A stretch of DNA of 30,803 nucleotides from the IMG/VR virus record IMGVR_UViG_3300046003_001999, positions 1 to 30,803 of that record. One strand, 5' to 3'. A program made the translations under genes and the position numbers. Within the stretch, counting starts at the first letter, position 1. The number at the start of each line of letters is the position of its first letter. Origin of the DNA: a virus. The notes under the pieces were generated by a model. That model did no database searches and had not been told where the DNA came from. It worked only from the letters and a program-made list of their open reading frames with translations. Below are positions 12,905-20,458 of the stretch, piece after piece.

Positions 12905-13121
12905 AGATTTACAACTTAAAACTATTGCGGTTTGCTCCGATTTACTTTTAGAAGCTATTGACGATGGCAGACCGCTTAACGAAAATGGTATACTTTTAAA
13001 AGAACTACTTGAAAAGCAATTAGAGGCTATTTACAGCCACGAAGTAGTAAGAAACAACGAAGCATACCAAGAAACAAAAAACAGGGTTTTATACAACATT
13101 AACGCACATTTTAAAATATGA
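12894..13121 (+). CDS. Hypothetical early protein
   Basis: 75 residues, start overlapping the MazG-like gene by 11 bases. All-helical pattern (ITKDLQLKTIAVCSDLLLEAI, ILLKELLEKQLEAIYSHEVV, NEAYQETKNRVLYNINAHFKI). Function unknown. Overlap by frame suggests it is expressed with the MazG-like protein. Confidence 0.6.
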   Translation: MITKDLQLKTIAVCSDLLLEAIDDGRPLNENGILLKELLEKQLEAIYSHEVVRNNEAYQETKNRVLYNINAHFKI

Positions 13122-13351
13122 AAATGACCTTATTAAGAATTTCTAACGAATTAGGAGTTGACAGAGTAACGCTAAAAGAAATAGCAAAAGCGTACAAATT
13201 AGAATATATTGAAAGGGATGGAATGAAATTTTACAATGCTTTTGACCTTCAAAGATTAGTAAAAAACACAACAGTTACAATTTATAGACCTGTTTACATT
13301 ACAGAAACATACCACATTTATGAATCAAAGATGAATTATGAAACTGAATGA
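13118..13351 (+). CDS. Putative DNA-binding protein, MerR/excisionase-like HTH
   Basis: 77 residues. MTLLRISNELGVDRVTLKEIAKAYKLEYIERDGMKFYNAFDLQRLV has the short helix-turn-helix followed by a strand and helix found in small MerR-like and Xis-like proteins. The C-terminal half (TVTIYRPVYITETYHIY) is strand-rich. No integrase is seen, so an excisionase role is not supported. A transcription regulator is more likely. It overlaps the next HTH gene by 14 bases. Confidence 0.55.
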   Translation: MKMTLLRISNELGVDRVTLKEIAKAYKLEYIERDGMKFYNAFDLQRLVKNTTVTIYRPVYITETYHIYESKMNYETE

Positions 13352-13535
13352 AATTATAAAAGAACTCCAGCAAAAAAGCGGAATGAATCAAAGGGATTTT
13401 GCTAAACATTACGGCATAAGTAACTCAACTTTAAACCACGTTATCACAAATGAGCAAAGATGCGGTATTGACTTTTTTGAAAAGGTATTAACTAAAATGG
13501 AATTAGATTATCATGTCGAAATTAAGCAAGCGTAA
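13338..13535 (+). CDS. Cro/CI-type HTH regulator
   Basis: 65 residues. Residues ~13-40 (KSGMNQRDFAKHYGISNSTLNHVITN) are a clear XRE-type helix-turn-helix. The remainder is a short helix (GIDFFEKVLTKMELDYH). It is the best candidate, with the HTH protein at 11071-11283, to bind the operator-like repeat at 11569. Size fits a Cro-like protein. Confidence 0.75.
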   Translation: MKLNEIIKELQQKSGMNQRDFAKHYGISNSTLNHVITNEQRCGIDFFEKVLTKMELDYHVEIKQA

Positions 13536-13680
13536 AAGTCCAGTATTAGTAGGAAAGCGAATACCAACAGCCTACGAAATTCAAAAAGAAACTACTTTAA
13601 AAGCTAAAGAAGTTTTAGAGAAAACAAAAGAAATGGATCATATAAAAAATAAACCGGTAAAGTATGACATTAAGAGATAA
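13513..13680 (+). CDS. Hypothetical basic small protein
   Basis: 55 residues, overlapping the HTH gene and the next gene (ATGACATTAAG begins before its stop). Very basic (SKLSKRKSPVLVGKR, KETTLKAKEVLEKTKEM). Probably nucleic-acid binding. Not recognised. Confidence 0.5.
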   Translation: MSKLSKRKSPVLVGKRIPTAYEIQKETTLKAKEVLEKTKEMDHIKNKPVKYDIKR

Positions 13681-13912
13681 GTTAAATGATACAATAATTA
13701 CAAATATTTTTATTACAGAATCTGAAAATAGAATGTATTATGAGTTTAATCATTTAGAATTAGCAATAGAATGTGAAAAAATAGCAGATGATTACGCTAT
13801 TGAAATTTTAGAACGTTATCACAATAGCCTTTTTATTATTCCGTTAAAAGAAGGCGAGGCAAAAGAAATATTAAAACATATAAAAAATGAAAACACCCGA
13901 ACAACGCTTTGA
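13664..13912 (+). CDS. Hypothetical early protein
   Basis: 82 residues, mixed helix/strand (LRDKLNDTIITNIFITESENRMYYEFNHLELAIECEKIADDYAIEILERYHNSLFII). No domain recognised. The start overlaps the previous gene by 17 bases and its end overlaps the next gene by 26 bases. Confidence 0.6.
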   Translation: MTLRDKLNDTIITNIFITESENRMYYEFNHLELAIECEKIADDYAIEILERYHNSLFIIPLKEGEAKEILKHIKNENTRTTL

Positions 13913-14012
13913 ACAAATAAAACGAATTATGCGTAAACTCGAAAAAAGAGGACAGAATAACGAAAAAATTAATAGTGAATATAAAAAACTTTTGAAAAAT
14001 AGTATTAATTAA
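13887..14012 (+). CDS. Hypothetical very small basic protein
   Basis: 41 residues; 13 Lys/Arg. KTPEQRFEQIKRIMRKLEKRGQNNEKINSEYKKLLKN is a single charged helix. It starts inside the previous gene and ends 12 bases before the next promoter. It could be coincidental; overlap and composition make it moderately credible. Confidence 0.45.
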   Translation: MKTPEQRFEQIKRIMRKLEKRGQNNEKINSEYKKLLKNSIN

Positions 14013-14023
14013 CGAAATAATGT

Positions 14024-14031
14024 TATATTTG
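14024..14031 (+). promoter_or_regulatory. Host-type -7 box
   Basis: TATATTTG followed by CATAAC, 23 bases before the ATG at 14054. No -33 TTG at the expected distance, so it matches only half of the consensus. Position after the end of the small-gene run makes it likely. Confidence 0.55.
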
Positions 14032-14053
14032 CATAACTTTAAAAATCAAAATT

Positions 14054-14503
14054 ATGGGAGCAAACTCAAACCTATTCCTGATGTTACAGGAGCAAAGCGT
14101 AGAAACTAACAATTTCTTACCAACTAAAAAAGAAATTCAACTTTCTGCAAAATCATTTGTTAGCAATCTTTTAGATGCTGGAGCAACTGATAAAATGGAA
14201 CTTTATGCACAAGCTGTAAGAATTAACGAGGCGTTACAAATCGTAACAGATGAGTTAAAAAATTCAATTCCGCAAGAAAACTTTGAAGCATTCGGAATCA
14301 AAGGAACTTACCGAAGTGGCGGAGAGTCTTTAAACTACAAAGAGGATTACGTTTATGCTGAATTAGAGCAAAAACTAAAAGAACGTGCTGAACTTATTAA
14401 AGTAGCCACAAAGTCAAAAGACACTATTTACGATAGTGAAGGAGTTGAAGTAACGAAAGTAAGCAGCACACAAAGAAAGTCAAGTTTGGCTATTAGTTTT
14501 TAG
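14054..14503 (+). CDS. Phage protein before the SSB-like gene
   Basis: 149 residues. Helical N-terminus (KKEIQLSAKSFVSNLLDAGATDKMELYAQAVRINEALQIV), then SGGESLNYKEDYVYAELEQKLKERAELIKVATKSKDTIYDSEGVEV and a C-terminal SSLAISF. I recognise the ending pattern from Bacteroidota phage proteins found beside recombination or single-strand binding genes, but cannot name the function. Role in replication or recombination is suggested by position. Confidence 0.65.
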   Translation: MGANSNLFLMLQEQSVETNNFLPTKKEIQLSAKSFVSNLLDAGATDKMELYAQAVRINEALQIVTDELKNSIPQENFEAFGIKGTYRSGGESLNYKEDYVYAELEQKLKERAELIKVATKSKDTIYDSEGVEVTKVSSTQRKSSLAISF

Positions 14504-14523
14504 TAAAATAAATTTTAATTTTG

Positions 14524-14531
14524 TATATTTG
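14524..14531 (+). promoter_or_regulatory. Host-type -7 box of the SSB-like gene
   Basis: TATATTTG 66 bases before the ATG at 14597. No good -33 TTG. It follows the previous gene's stop by ~20 bases, so it may be a separate promoter. Confidence 0.5.
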
Positions 14532-14543
14532 ATAAATAATATT

Positions 14544-14566
14544 AACCGATGCAAGGTTTGAGCATC
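14544..14566 (+). other. Leader hairpin before the SSB-like gene
   Basis: GATGC (14548-14552) pairs with GCATC (14562-14566) around AAGGTTTGA. AACC (14544-14547) could also pair with GGTT in that loop, giving a partial interleaved structure. It lies in the leader of a predicted single-strand-binding protein. Confidence 0.4.
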
Positions 14567-14596
14567 TTAATTTCAGACCATAAATAAATAAATATT

Positions 14597-15286
14597 ATGA
14601 GTAATCGCAGACAGGCGTTTCAAACGCCACAATCAAACCCAGCAACTAAATTCTTTGATTGGAAATCAAATGACAAATGTTTTTCTTACTACGACAAAGA
14701 AAAACAAGAAAATGTTTTAGTTCCGCTTCCTTTTAAATTTTTAGTTCTTGATGAACTTCACGCAATAAAAGGGTGGAACGATGCAACTTCAAGCGGAATT
14801 TTTTCAAATGAAGTTAAATTTATATCTAAAGAACCAATGACCGTTAAACCTTTTAAAGGTAACGAAATAGCAAAAGGACTTTACAAAGACATTAAAGATA
14901 AAGTTCAAGCTGCTGGAGGGCATTATGTGAAATCTATTTACATAATGTTAGAAGATGGTTCACTTGCTAACATTCAGTTAAAAGGTGCAGCAGTTCAAAA
15001 GTGGGGTGAATTTACAGCTAAAACAAGACAAAGACTTCCTGATGAGTGGGTAATTGTTGAAAGCGTAGTTGATGGCAAAAAGGGTGCAGTTAAATTCTAT
15101 ACGCCTGACTTTAAATTTGAGCGTTCAATTTCAGATACTGAAGCAGATTTAGCAGACGAAGCTTTTAATGTATTAGAAACGTATTTAAAAACGTATTTAG
15201 TAAAAGCAGAGCCATCTGTTATACTAAATGGGGATGCATCTCAAAATTTTAATGATATGCAAGACGAAGAAGATTTAGACTTCTAA
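14597..15286 (+). CDS. Single-strand DNA-binding-like protein
   Basis: 229 residues. Pattern matches a Bacteroidota-phage family that I take as SSB-like: NPATKFFDWKSNDKCFSYYDKE, VPLPFKFLVLDELHAIKGW, SGIFSNEVKFISKEP, then a beta-rich core and the acidic C-terminal tail ending DEEDLDF, which resembles the acidic tips that SSBs use to recruit partners. Function would be protecting single strands during replication. Evidence is the composition, acidic tip and position before the primase-helicase. The leader has a hairpin, as in some autogenously controlled SSB genes. Confidence 0.7.
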   Translation: MSNRRQAFQTPQSNPATKFFDWKSNDKCFSYYDKEKQENVLVPLPFKFLVLDELHAIKGWNDATSSGIFSNEVKFISKEPMTVKPFKGNEIAKGLYKDIKDKVQAAGGHYVKSIYIMLEDGSLANIQLKGAAVQKWGEFTAKTRQRLPDEWVIVESVVDGKKGAVKFYTPDFKFERSISDTEADLADEAFNVLETYLKTYLVKAEPSVILNGDASQNFNDMQDEEDLDF

Positions 15287-15302
15287 ACACACACAACTAA
15301 TT

Positions 15303-15331
15303 AAACCCACTTTATAGTGGGTTTTTTTATG
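15303..15331 (+). terminator. Intrinsic terminator after the SSB-like gene
   Basis: AAACCCACT (15303-15311) pairs with AGTGGGTTT (15316-15324), 4-base loop, then a T-run. Confidence 0.9.
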
Positions 15332-15479
15332 TTTTTAGCACACATTTAAAAAACATTTTAGCCTTTTCTATATACCCTTTATAGAAGTAAAAAAAAATAT
15401 TTATAGGGGGGGGTACTTTTGGGTAAAAAAAAGTAAAAATGTGTTGCGAAATAAATTTTTTATATTAAAATATTATTTA
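15332..15479. other. Gene-free region with structure, possible origin
   Basis: 148 bases without a gene. Contains GCACACATTT (15338-15347) nearly inverted to AAATGTGTTGC (15437-15447), a hairpin TTCTATA/TATAGAA (15366-15372/15380-15386), two TTTATAG copies (15378, 15400; a third is at 15311) and a run of eight G at 15406-15413, in otherwise very AT-rich sequence. Placed between the SSB-like and primase-helicase genes, it fits a replication origin, though nothing is proved. Confidence 0.4.
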
Positions 15480-15487
15480 TATATTTG
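15480..15487 (+). promoter_or_regulatory. Host-type -7 box before the primase-helicase
   Basis: TATATTTG followed by CATTTG. No -33 TTG at the expected distance. It begins a ~110-base structured leader ending at the ATG 15599. Confidence 0.6.
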
Positions 15488-15498
15488 CATTTGTAGAC

Positions 15499-15590
15499 GC
15501 TCAACCTACATTCAAAAGTTTAACGTTAATTTTTAACGTAACCGAGAAACCCATTAAAGAGTTGAGCCTTTGATGGGTTTTCTCTTTTTA
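15499..15590 (+). promoter_or_regulatory. Structured leader, possible pseudoknot attenuator
   Basis: Stem arms in order: GCTCAAC (15499-15505), a small hairpin ACGTTAA/TTAACGT (15523-15539), GAGAAACCCAT (15544-15554), GTTGAGC (15561-15567), ATGGGTTTTCTC (15573-15584), then a T-run. Arms one and four pair, and three and five pair with one bulge, so they interleave. The last stem plus T-run looks like a terminator just before the ATG. The same order of arms occurs in the leader at 30501-30559 (minus strand). Confidence 0.5.
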
Positions 15591-15598
15591 TAAAATTT

Positions 15599-17923
15599 AT
15601 GGTAGTATCAGTATTTAAAGACTTGTATAAGTCAAAAGACGTACCTTTTCACGTTCCAATAGAAAAGATTATCAAAAGAATAAAACAGGGAACTTCTAAA
15701 GAATTAGTAGAAAGCATTAGAAATGGAGCAAAAGAAAATAAAAACAAATTACCTTGTATTTTATTTTCAGGTATTTTTAATGAACGGAACTCTAATTCAT
15801 TAAAAGAGCATTCAGGTTTAATGGTTTTAGATTTTGATAAATATCCAAATGAAAAGGTAATGTTTGACCATTTGGAATTATTAAAACAAAATAAACACTT
15901 TGTACTTCTTTTTATTAGTCCTTCAGGAAATGGTATTAAAGGAGTAATAAAGGTAAGTAATGAATTAACAAAAGAAACACACCCTAAAGTATTTAAAGAG
16001 TTTCAAAAACAATTTGATTATGATTATTTTGATATTGTTAATTCAAATATAGATAGGGTTTGTTTTGAATCTTACGACCCAAATATATTTGTTAATTTAG
16101 AAGCTGATATCTTTGAACCAATATTAAAAGAAGAAGGTTTTTCTTTATCTGAACGTGTGCCTTTAATACCAATTACAGATGAGGATAAAATTATATCTAA
16201 AATAATGGATTGGAATTGGTCAAAAGATTTTAGAGAAGGAGAGCGAAATTCTTTTATATTTGATTTGGCTGGTGCATTTTGTGAGTATGGAGTTAGTCAA
16301 AATATGGCAGAAGGATATATTTTAAATAATGTTGTAATAGGAGATTTTTCAGAAACAGAAGCAAAAACAACTATTAAGAGTGCATATCGTAAAAGAAACT
16401 TTGATAGTAAATATTTTGAAGATTACCAAAGGATTGATAGTATTAAAACTGATTTAAAGAAAGGTAAAAAAGAAGTATTACAAAAGCATAGTATATCGGA
16501 GGATACTTTCAATGAAATAAAGGAAGCATTAGAACACGAAGACTTTTGGTTTTTAAATGATAAAAATAAAATACAAATTGATTTATTAAAATACAAGTTA
16601 TTTTTGGAGCGTAACGGATTTAAAAAACATTTTCCTTCAGAATCACAAAAACCAAACTGGCTTTTTATTCAATCAAATAAAGTAATTGAAACATCAGCAG
16701 AAAAGATAAAAGACTTTGTTTTAAACTATTTAATTGAAAGGCAAGAAATAGATGTTTGGAAATATTGTGCATCTTTTCAAAATTTGTTTTCTGAAAACCT
16801 TTTGTCTATGTTGGAAACAGTTGAACTTATGATGTTGAAGGATACTAAAACAACTTCTTATTTAGCTTTTCAAAATGGTATTTTAGAAGTAACTAAAAAC
16901 GATGTTAAACTAATTGATTATATTGATGTTGAAGGTTACGTTTGGGATAGTCAAATTATTCAAAGAAATTGGAATACATTAGAAAATTTTGAAAACGAAT
17001 ATAAAGTATTTATAAATAATATATCAAATAATGAACCAATAGCTATTGAATGCGTTATAGGGTACCTTTTAAGCAATTATAAAAATAAAATGAATAATCG
17101 TGCAGTCATTTTAAATGATGAGGTTATATCTGAAAATCCTGAAGGCGGAACTGGAAAAGGTTTATTTGTTCAAGGGTTAAGACAAATAAGAAGGGTATCG
17201 ATTTTAGATGGTAAAAGTTTTGATGATAAAAAAAGTTTTCCTTATCAAACCGTATCAACTGAAACGCAAGTATTGGTTTTTGATGATGTTAAACAAAACT
17301 TTGACTTTGAAAGTAAGTTTAGTTTGGTAACTGAAGGAATGACTTTAGAGCGTAAAAATAAAGATGCAATTCGTTTAAAGGTTGAGGATAGTCCAAAATT
17401 AGTTATAAGTACAAATTATGCAATTCGTGGCGAGGGTAACTCACACGATAGAAGAAGGTTTGAGTTAGAAATTGCACAATACTACGGGAAAAACTTAACG
17501 CCTTATGATGAATTTGGTAAGCAATTATTTGATGACTGGGATTTATCAGAATTTGAGAAGTTTGATAATTATATGGTATATTGTTTACAGGCATATTTAA
17601 AAAATGGACTTGTAAAACAAAATGCTAAAAATCTTAAAATGCGTAAGTTTATTGCGGAAACTTCAATGGAGTTTTACGAATGGGTTAAAGACAATGAAAA
17701 TTGTCCTATGGGTATTAGAAATGATAAAGTTCAATATTTTACTAAATTTACTGAAGAATATCAAGATTTCAAAAAATGGTTAAGCCGTAAGAAATTTAAT
17801 ATTTGGGTTCAAAAATATTGCTCTTTTATAAATGTTGAATATACAGATGGAAATACAAATGGTTTCAGATGGTTTATGTTGGGTAACGAAAATAATATTG
17901 AAGATGATGGAATCGATTTTTAA
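15599..17923 (+). CDS. Primase-helicase
   Basis: 774 residues. The N-terminal ~170 match the BT4734-like primase-type domain seen in Bacteroidota mobile elements (LMVLDFDKYPNE, then FISPSGNGIKGVIKV). Residues ~205-265 look like a PriCT module (EGERNSFIFDLAGAFCEYG...TTIKSAYRKR). The C-terminal half is an ATPase of the SF3/D5 kind: Walker A ENPEGGTGKGL at ~512, Walker B VLVFDDVK at ~558, and an NYAIRGEGNSHDRRRF sensor/arginine segment at ~605-620. It would open the origin, unwind DNA and prime synthesis. The end overlaps the next gene by 20 bases. Confidence 0.8.
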   Translation: MVVSVFKDLYKSKDVPFHVPIEKIIKRIKQGTSKELVESIRNGAKENKNKLPCILFSGIFNERNSNSLKEHSGLMVLDFDKYPNEKVMFDHLELLKQNKHFVLLFISPSGNGIKGVIKVSNELTKETHPKVFKEFQKQFDYDYFDIVNSNIDRVCFESYDPNIFVNLEADIFEPILKEEGFSLSERVPLIPITDEDKIISKIMDWNWSKDFREGERNSFIFDLAGAFCEYGVSQNMAEGYILNNVVIGDFSETEAKTTIKSAYRKRNFDSKYFEDYQRIDSIKTDLKKGKKEVLQKHSISEDTFNEIKEALEHEDFWFLNDKNKIQIDLLKYKLFLERNGFKKHFPSESQKPNWLFIQSNKVIETSAEKIKDFVLNYLIERQEIDVWKYCASFQNLFSENLLSMLETVELMMLKDTKTTSYLAFQNGILEVTKNDVKLIDYIDVEGYVWDSQIIQRNWNTLENFENEYKVFINNISNNEPIAIECVIGYLLSNYKNKMNNRAVILNDEVISENPEGGTGKGLFVQGLRQIRRVSILDGKSFDDKKSFPYQTVSTETQVLVFDDVKQNFDFESKFSLVTEGMTLERKNKDAIRLKVEDSPKLVISTNYAIRGEGNSHDRRRFELEIAQYYGKNLTPYDEFGKQLFDDWDLSEFEKFDNYMVYCLQAYLKNGLVKQNAKNLKMRKFIAETSMEFYEWVKDNENCPMGIRNDKVQYFTKFTEEYQDFKKWLSRKKFNIWVQKYCSFINVEYTDGNTNGFRWFMLGNENNIEDDGIDF

Positions 17924-19199
17924 ACTACGTTACTACCAAGAAAGACTTTCAAACGATGCAGCAGAAACGTTGCATCGTAAAAAGTTAGTATGTCTATTTA
18001 TGGAAGTGAGAACAGGAAAAACAATAACAGCTCTCGAAACTTGCAAAAAAGTAAACGCTAATCGTGTTTTATTTATAACTAAAATTAAAGCGTTTTCTTC
18101 TATTGAATCCGATTATAAAAACTTTGGTTATACTTATAACTTGACTATTATAAATCGTGAATCATTACATAAAGTAGAAACTAACGATTTTGATGTAGTT
18201 ATAATTGATGAGGTTCATGGATATAGTTCATACCCAAAGCCAAGTAAATACCACAAAGATATTAAGCAACGTTTTGGCAACATTCCTATGATAATGTTAA
18301 GCGGAACTCCAACGCCTGAAAGTTACTCACAATATTATCATTTGTTTACACTTTCAAATAACAATCCTTTTAAAGAATTTGCAAACTTTTATAAGTGGGC
18401 GAATAAATATGTAGATATTAAGCAAAGGAATTTAGGATATGCAAAAGTAAATGATTATTCAGAAGCAAGAAAAAAAGACTTTTGGCATTTGATTAGATAT
18501 AATATTCTAACATACACACAACAACAAGCTGGGTTTACAACCTCTATAAACGAAATTGTTTTAGAGTGCGAAATGAAACCTATTACCTACGAACTTGTAA
18601 AGAAATTACAAAAAGATTTAGTTTTAATTAGTAAAGATAATAAGCAAGTATTAGCAGATACAGGCGTTAAGCTACAACAAAAGACACACCAACTATTTAG
18701 CGGAACTATAAAGTTTGAAGATGGTTCTTATCGTGTTATTGACGACACGAAAGCGTGTTTTATAAAACACGAATTTAAAGGTAAAAAAATAGGAATATTT
18801 TATAAATTTGTTGCTGAACTTGAAATGCTTAAATCAGTATTTGGAAACGAACTAACAACGGATTTAAACGAATTCAATACTACCGATAAAAATATAGCAC
18901 TTCAAATAGTTTCAGGTCGTGAAGGTATTAGTTTATCAAAGGCAGATTATTTAATATTTATGAATATTGATTTTAGTGCAGTTAGTTACTTTCAGGCAAG
19001 GGATAGGCTAACAACTATGCAACGAAAAGAAAATACAATTTATTGGATATTTGCAAAGAATGGGATTGAAAAGAAAATTTATAAAGCAGTACAAAACAAA
19101 AAAGACTATACAAATGACACCTTTAAAAAAGACTTTAGAGTGCAAGATTCAAAGCAAGATTATAAAGAAATTAGAAGCAGAAGGTTATTACGTTCTTAA
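17904..19199 (+). CDS. SF2 helicase, SNF2/DEAD-like
   Basis: 431 residues from the ATG at 17904 (or 17907); an upstream ATG at 17832 would overlap the primase-helicase by 92 bases and is rejected. Motifs: LRYYQERLS (Q-like), FMEVRTGKTITAL (Walker A-like), VVIIDEVHGY (DEVH box), MLSGTPTP (motif III), LQIVSGREGISLSKADYLI (motif V-like), ARDRLTTMQR (motif VI-like). Overlap with the primase-helicase suggests coupled translation. A role in replication or recombination is inferred. Lys-rich C-terminal end. Confidence 0.85.
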   Translation: MMESIFKLRYYQERLSNDAAETLHRKKLVCLFMEVRTGKTITALETCKKVNANRVLFITKIKAFSSIESDYKNFGYTYNLTIINRESLHKVETNDFDVVIIDEVHGYSSYPKPSKYHKDIKQRFGNIPMIMLSGTPTPESYSQYYHLFTLSNNNPFKEFANFYKWANKYVDIKQRNLGYAKVNDYSEARKKDFWHLIRYNILTYTQQQAGFTTSINEIVLECEMKPITYELVKKLQKDLVLISKDNKQVLADTGVKLQQKTHQLFSGTIKFEDGSYRVIDDTKACFIKHEFKGKKIGIFYKFVAELEMLKSVFGNELTTDLNEFNTTDKNIALQIVSGREGISLSKADYLIFMNIDFSAVSYFQARDRLTTMQRKENTIYWIFAKNGIEKKIYKAVQNKKDYTNDTFKKDFRVQDSKQDYKEIRSRRLLRS

Positions 19200-19431
19200 A
19201 TTAATAAAAACAAATAAAAATGGAATTCCTGACTTAATAGCTATTAAAGAAAACGAAACTTTTTTTATAGAAGTAAAAAGACCAAATGGCAGACTTTCAG
19301 AAGTTCAGAAATTTAGAATAAAGGAATTACAAAGTAATAACATAAAAGTAAAAGTATGGCAAGATTACGAGCAGGAGTTCAAAGAATCGAAAATGGATTT
19401 GAAGTTCCAACAGGAGCAATCGAATTTTTAA
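19114..19431 (+). CDS. VRR-NUC nuclease
   Basis: 105 residues from the ATG at 19114; an upstream ATG at 19051 lies well inside the helicase. Motifs of the VRR-NUC fold: KIIKKLEAEGYYVLKLI, NKNGIPDLIAIKENETFFIEVKRPNGRLSEVQ with catalytic-like D and E-x-K residues. It is a PD-(D/E)XK type nuclease, often found beside phage helicases, acting on structured or flap DNA. It overlaps the helicase by 86 bases and the next gene by 76. Confidence 0.8.
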   Translation: MTPLKKTLECKIQSKIIKKLEAEGYYVLKLIKTNKNGIPDLIAIKENETFFIEVKRPNGRLSEVQKFRIKELQSNNIKVKVWQDYEQEFKESKMDLKFQQEQSNF

Positions 19432-19565
19432 GTAAGTCAGGGCGTAAATGTTATTTGTCAGGAGTTAAAAAAGAAACAAATAATTTTATTGCAACAATAC
19501 GATATTTAGATGATGGCACATATGTTGATGTGAATTATGAAAAAATATTATTGTATATTAAATAA
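19356..19565 (+). CDS. Hypothetical small protein
   Basis: 69 residues. MARLRAGVQRIENGFEVPTG then FLSKSGRKCYLSGVKKETNNFIATIRYLDDGTYVDVNYEKIL; beta-rich, basic. It overlaps the nuclease by 76 bases in another frame; no later start codon was found. I do not recognise it. Confidence 0.5.
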   Translation: MARLRAGVQRIENGFEVPTGAIEFLSKSGRKCYLSGVKKETNNFIATIRYLDDGTYVDVNYEKILLYIK

Positions 19566-19578
19566 ATTTGTATATTTA
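19551..19578 (+). promoter_or_regulatory. Weak host-type promoter before the sigma factor
   Basis: TTG at 19551-19553, 17 bases, TATATTTA at 19571-19578, a near match. The leader from here to the sigma gene at 19650 contains a hairpin and a short reading frame. Confidence 0.4.
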
Positions 19579-19600
19579 CAAAAACTTTCACGTTCTTATA

Positions 19601-19639
19601 ATGGCTTGTAAACCGCTTTTTTGTTAGTTTTAAGCGGTT
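19601..19639 (+). other. Leader hairpin and tiny reading frame before the sigma gene
   Basis: AACCGCTT (19611-19618) pairs with AAGCGGTT (19632-19639), loop of 13. An eight-codon frame (MACKPLFC, 19601-19627) ends inside the loop, so a ribosome translating it would melt the stem. No T-run follows. Confidence 0.4.
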
Positions 19640-19649
19640 ATTATTAAAT

Positions 19650-20159
19650 ATGTTAAACGAACTATACAAGTATCATAAAGAGCTTATTAAAATGGCTTCT
19701 GTATTCTCTAAACAAGATGCAGAGGACATAGTACAAGAAACTTATATAAAAATGCACTTGTATTCGAGTTATGACAAATGCTTTACAAACGACATTTTAA
19801 ATAAAAGTTATGTGTTTGTTTGTATTCGTTCCGTATTTATTAGGCACTTTTTAAAAAAGCAAAAAATTGAATCTTTTTATTATGAAGGTGATATTGATGA
19901 AGAATATTTAATAGTAGATGAATTTAACGAAGAAGAAGAAATTGATTGGTATAAGTTTAGAACCAAATGCGAAGCAGAAGTAAATAGTTGGGATGCATAC
20001 GATAAAAAATTATTCACGATTTATAGAGATAGCGGTTTAAGTATGCAAGAATTAGCAAACGAAACAAAGATAAGTAAAACGAGTATATTTCACTCACTAA
20101 AAGCACATAAGAAAAAATTAAGGGAGTTATTTCAAGAAGATTATAATAATTTAAAATAA
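19650..20159 (+). CDS. ECF-like RNA polymerase sigma factor
   Basis: 169 residues. Region 2: residues ~12-70 with DAEDIVQETYIKMHLYS and the aromatic/basic stretch SVFIRHFLKK; an acidic linker (EGDIDEEYLIVDEFNEEEEID); region 4: residues ~115-160 with the HTH SMQELANETKISKTSIFHSLKAHKKKL. Regions 2 and 4 without region 3 are the ECF layout. It would direct host RNA polymerase to phage promoters. Four copies of the two-part motif at 675, 2876, 22667 and 30574 before late units are its best candidate targets. Confidence 0.85.
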   Translation: MLNELYKYHKELIKMASVFSKQDAEDIVQETYIKMHLYSSYDKCFTNDILNKSYVFVCIRSVFIRHFLKKQKIESFYYEGDIDEEYLIVDEFNEEEEIDWYKFRTKCEAEVNSWDAYDKKLFTIYRDSGLSMQELANETKISKTSIFHSLKAHKKKLRELFQEDYNNLK

Positions 20160-20164
20160 AAAAT

Positions 20165-20446
20165 ATGATAAGTAAAAATATTATAAATTGTTGTAAAGCA
20201 GTAAAAGAACTATACGATAGTGAAGATGGTTCTGTAGGAGGTTATGGTCATATTGTTTTTGATGATGGAAATTTAGAAGATAAAAATATTAAGTATTGTA
20301 TTTCAGAAGCAATAAATAATAAATATAAATACGATATTTGCGATGATACAAGAATTAAAAGCATAATTGCATTAACATTGATGTTAAGTTTAAATTATGT
20401 TGAAAGAAATTTTGTTTATAATAATTACGAAAAATATAACGATTAA
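20165..20446 (+). CDS. Hypothetical protein
   Basis: 93 residues, six bases after the sigma gene stop. NIINCCKAVKELYDSEDGSVGGYGHIVFDDGN... DTRIKSIIALTLMLSLNYVERNFV. I recognise this as a small conserved Bacteroidota phage protein of unknown function that often sits near sigma or packaging genes. Cys pair at residues 9-10; no membrane segment long enough to be certain. Confidence 0.6.
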   Translation: MISKNIINCCKAVKELYDSEDGSVGGYGHIVFDDGNLEDKNIKYCISEAINNKYKYDICDDTRIKSIIALTLMLSLNYVERNFVYNNYEKYND

Positions 20447-20458
20447 AATAAAAAATAT

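Noticed and set aside
14549-14587. Twelve-codon frame in the SSB-like leader
   Set aside because: Short ATG frames are expected by chance in a leader of this length and composition; nothing else supports it.
15573-15593. Six-codon frame in the primase-helicase leader
   Set aside because: Entirely inside a stem arm and T-run; likely chance.
17832-17903. Earlier start of the SF2 helicase
   Set aside because: It would overlap the primase-helicase by 92 bases, and the added residues are not helicase-like; the ATG pair at 17904/17907 fits the short overlaps seen elsewhere.
18754-18771. Perfect 18-base palindrome CGTGTTTTATAAAACACG
   Set aside because: Inside the helicase coding sequence, a single copy, and it lacks the upstream ACAA box; probably chance in AT-rich DNA.
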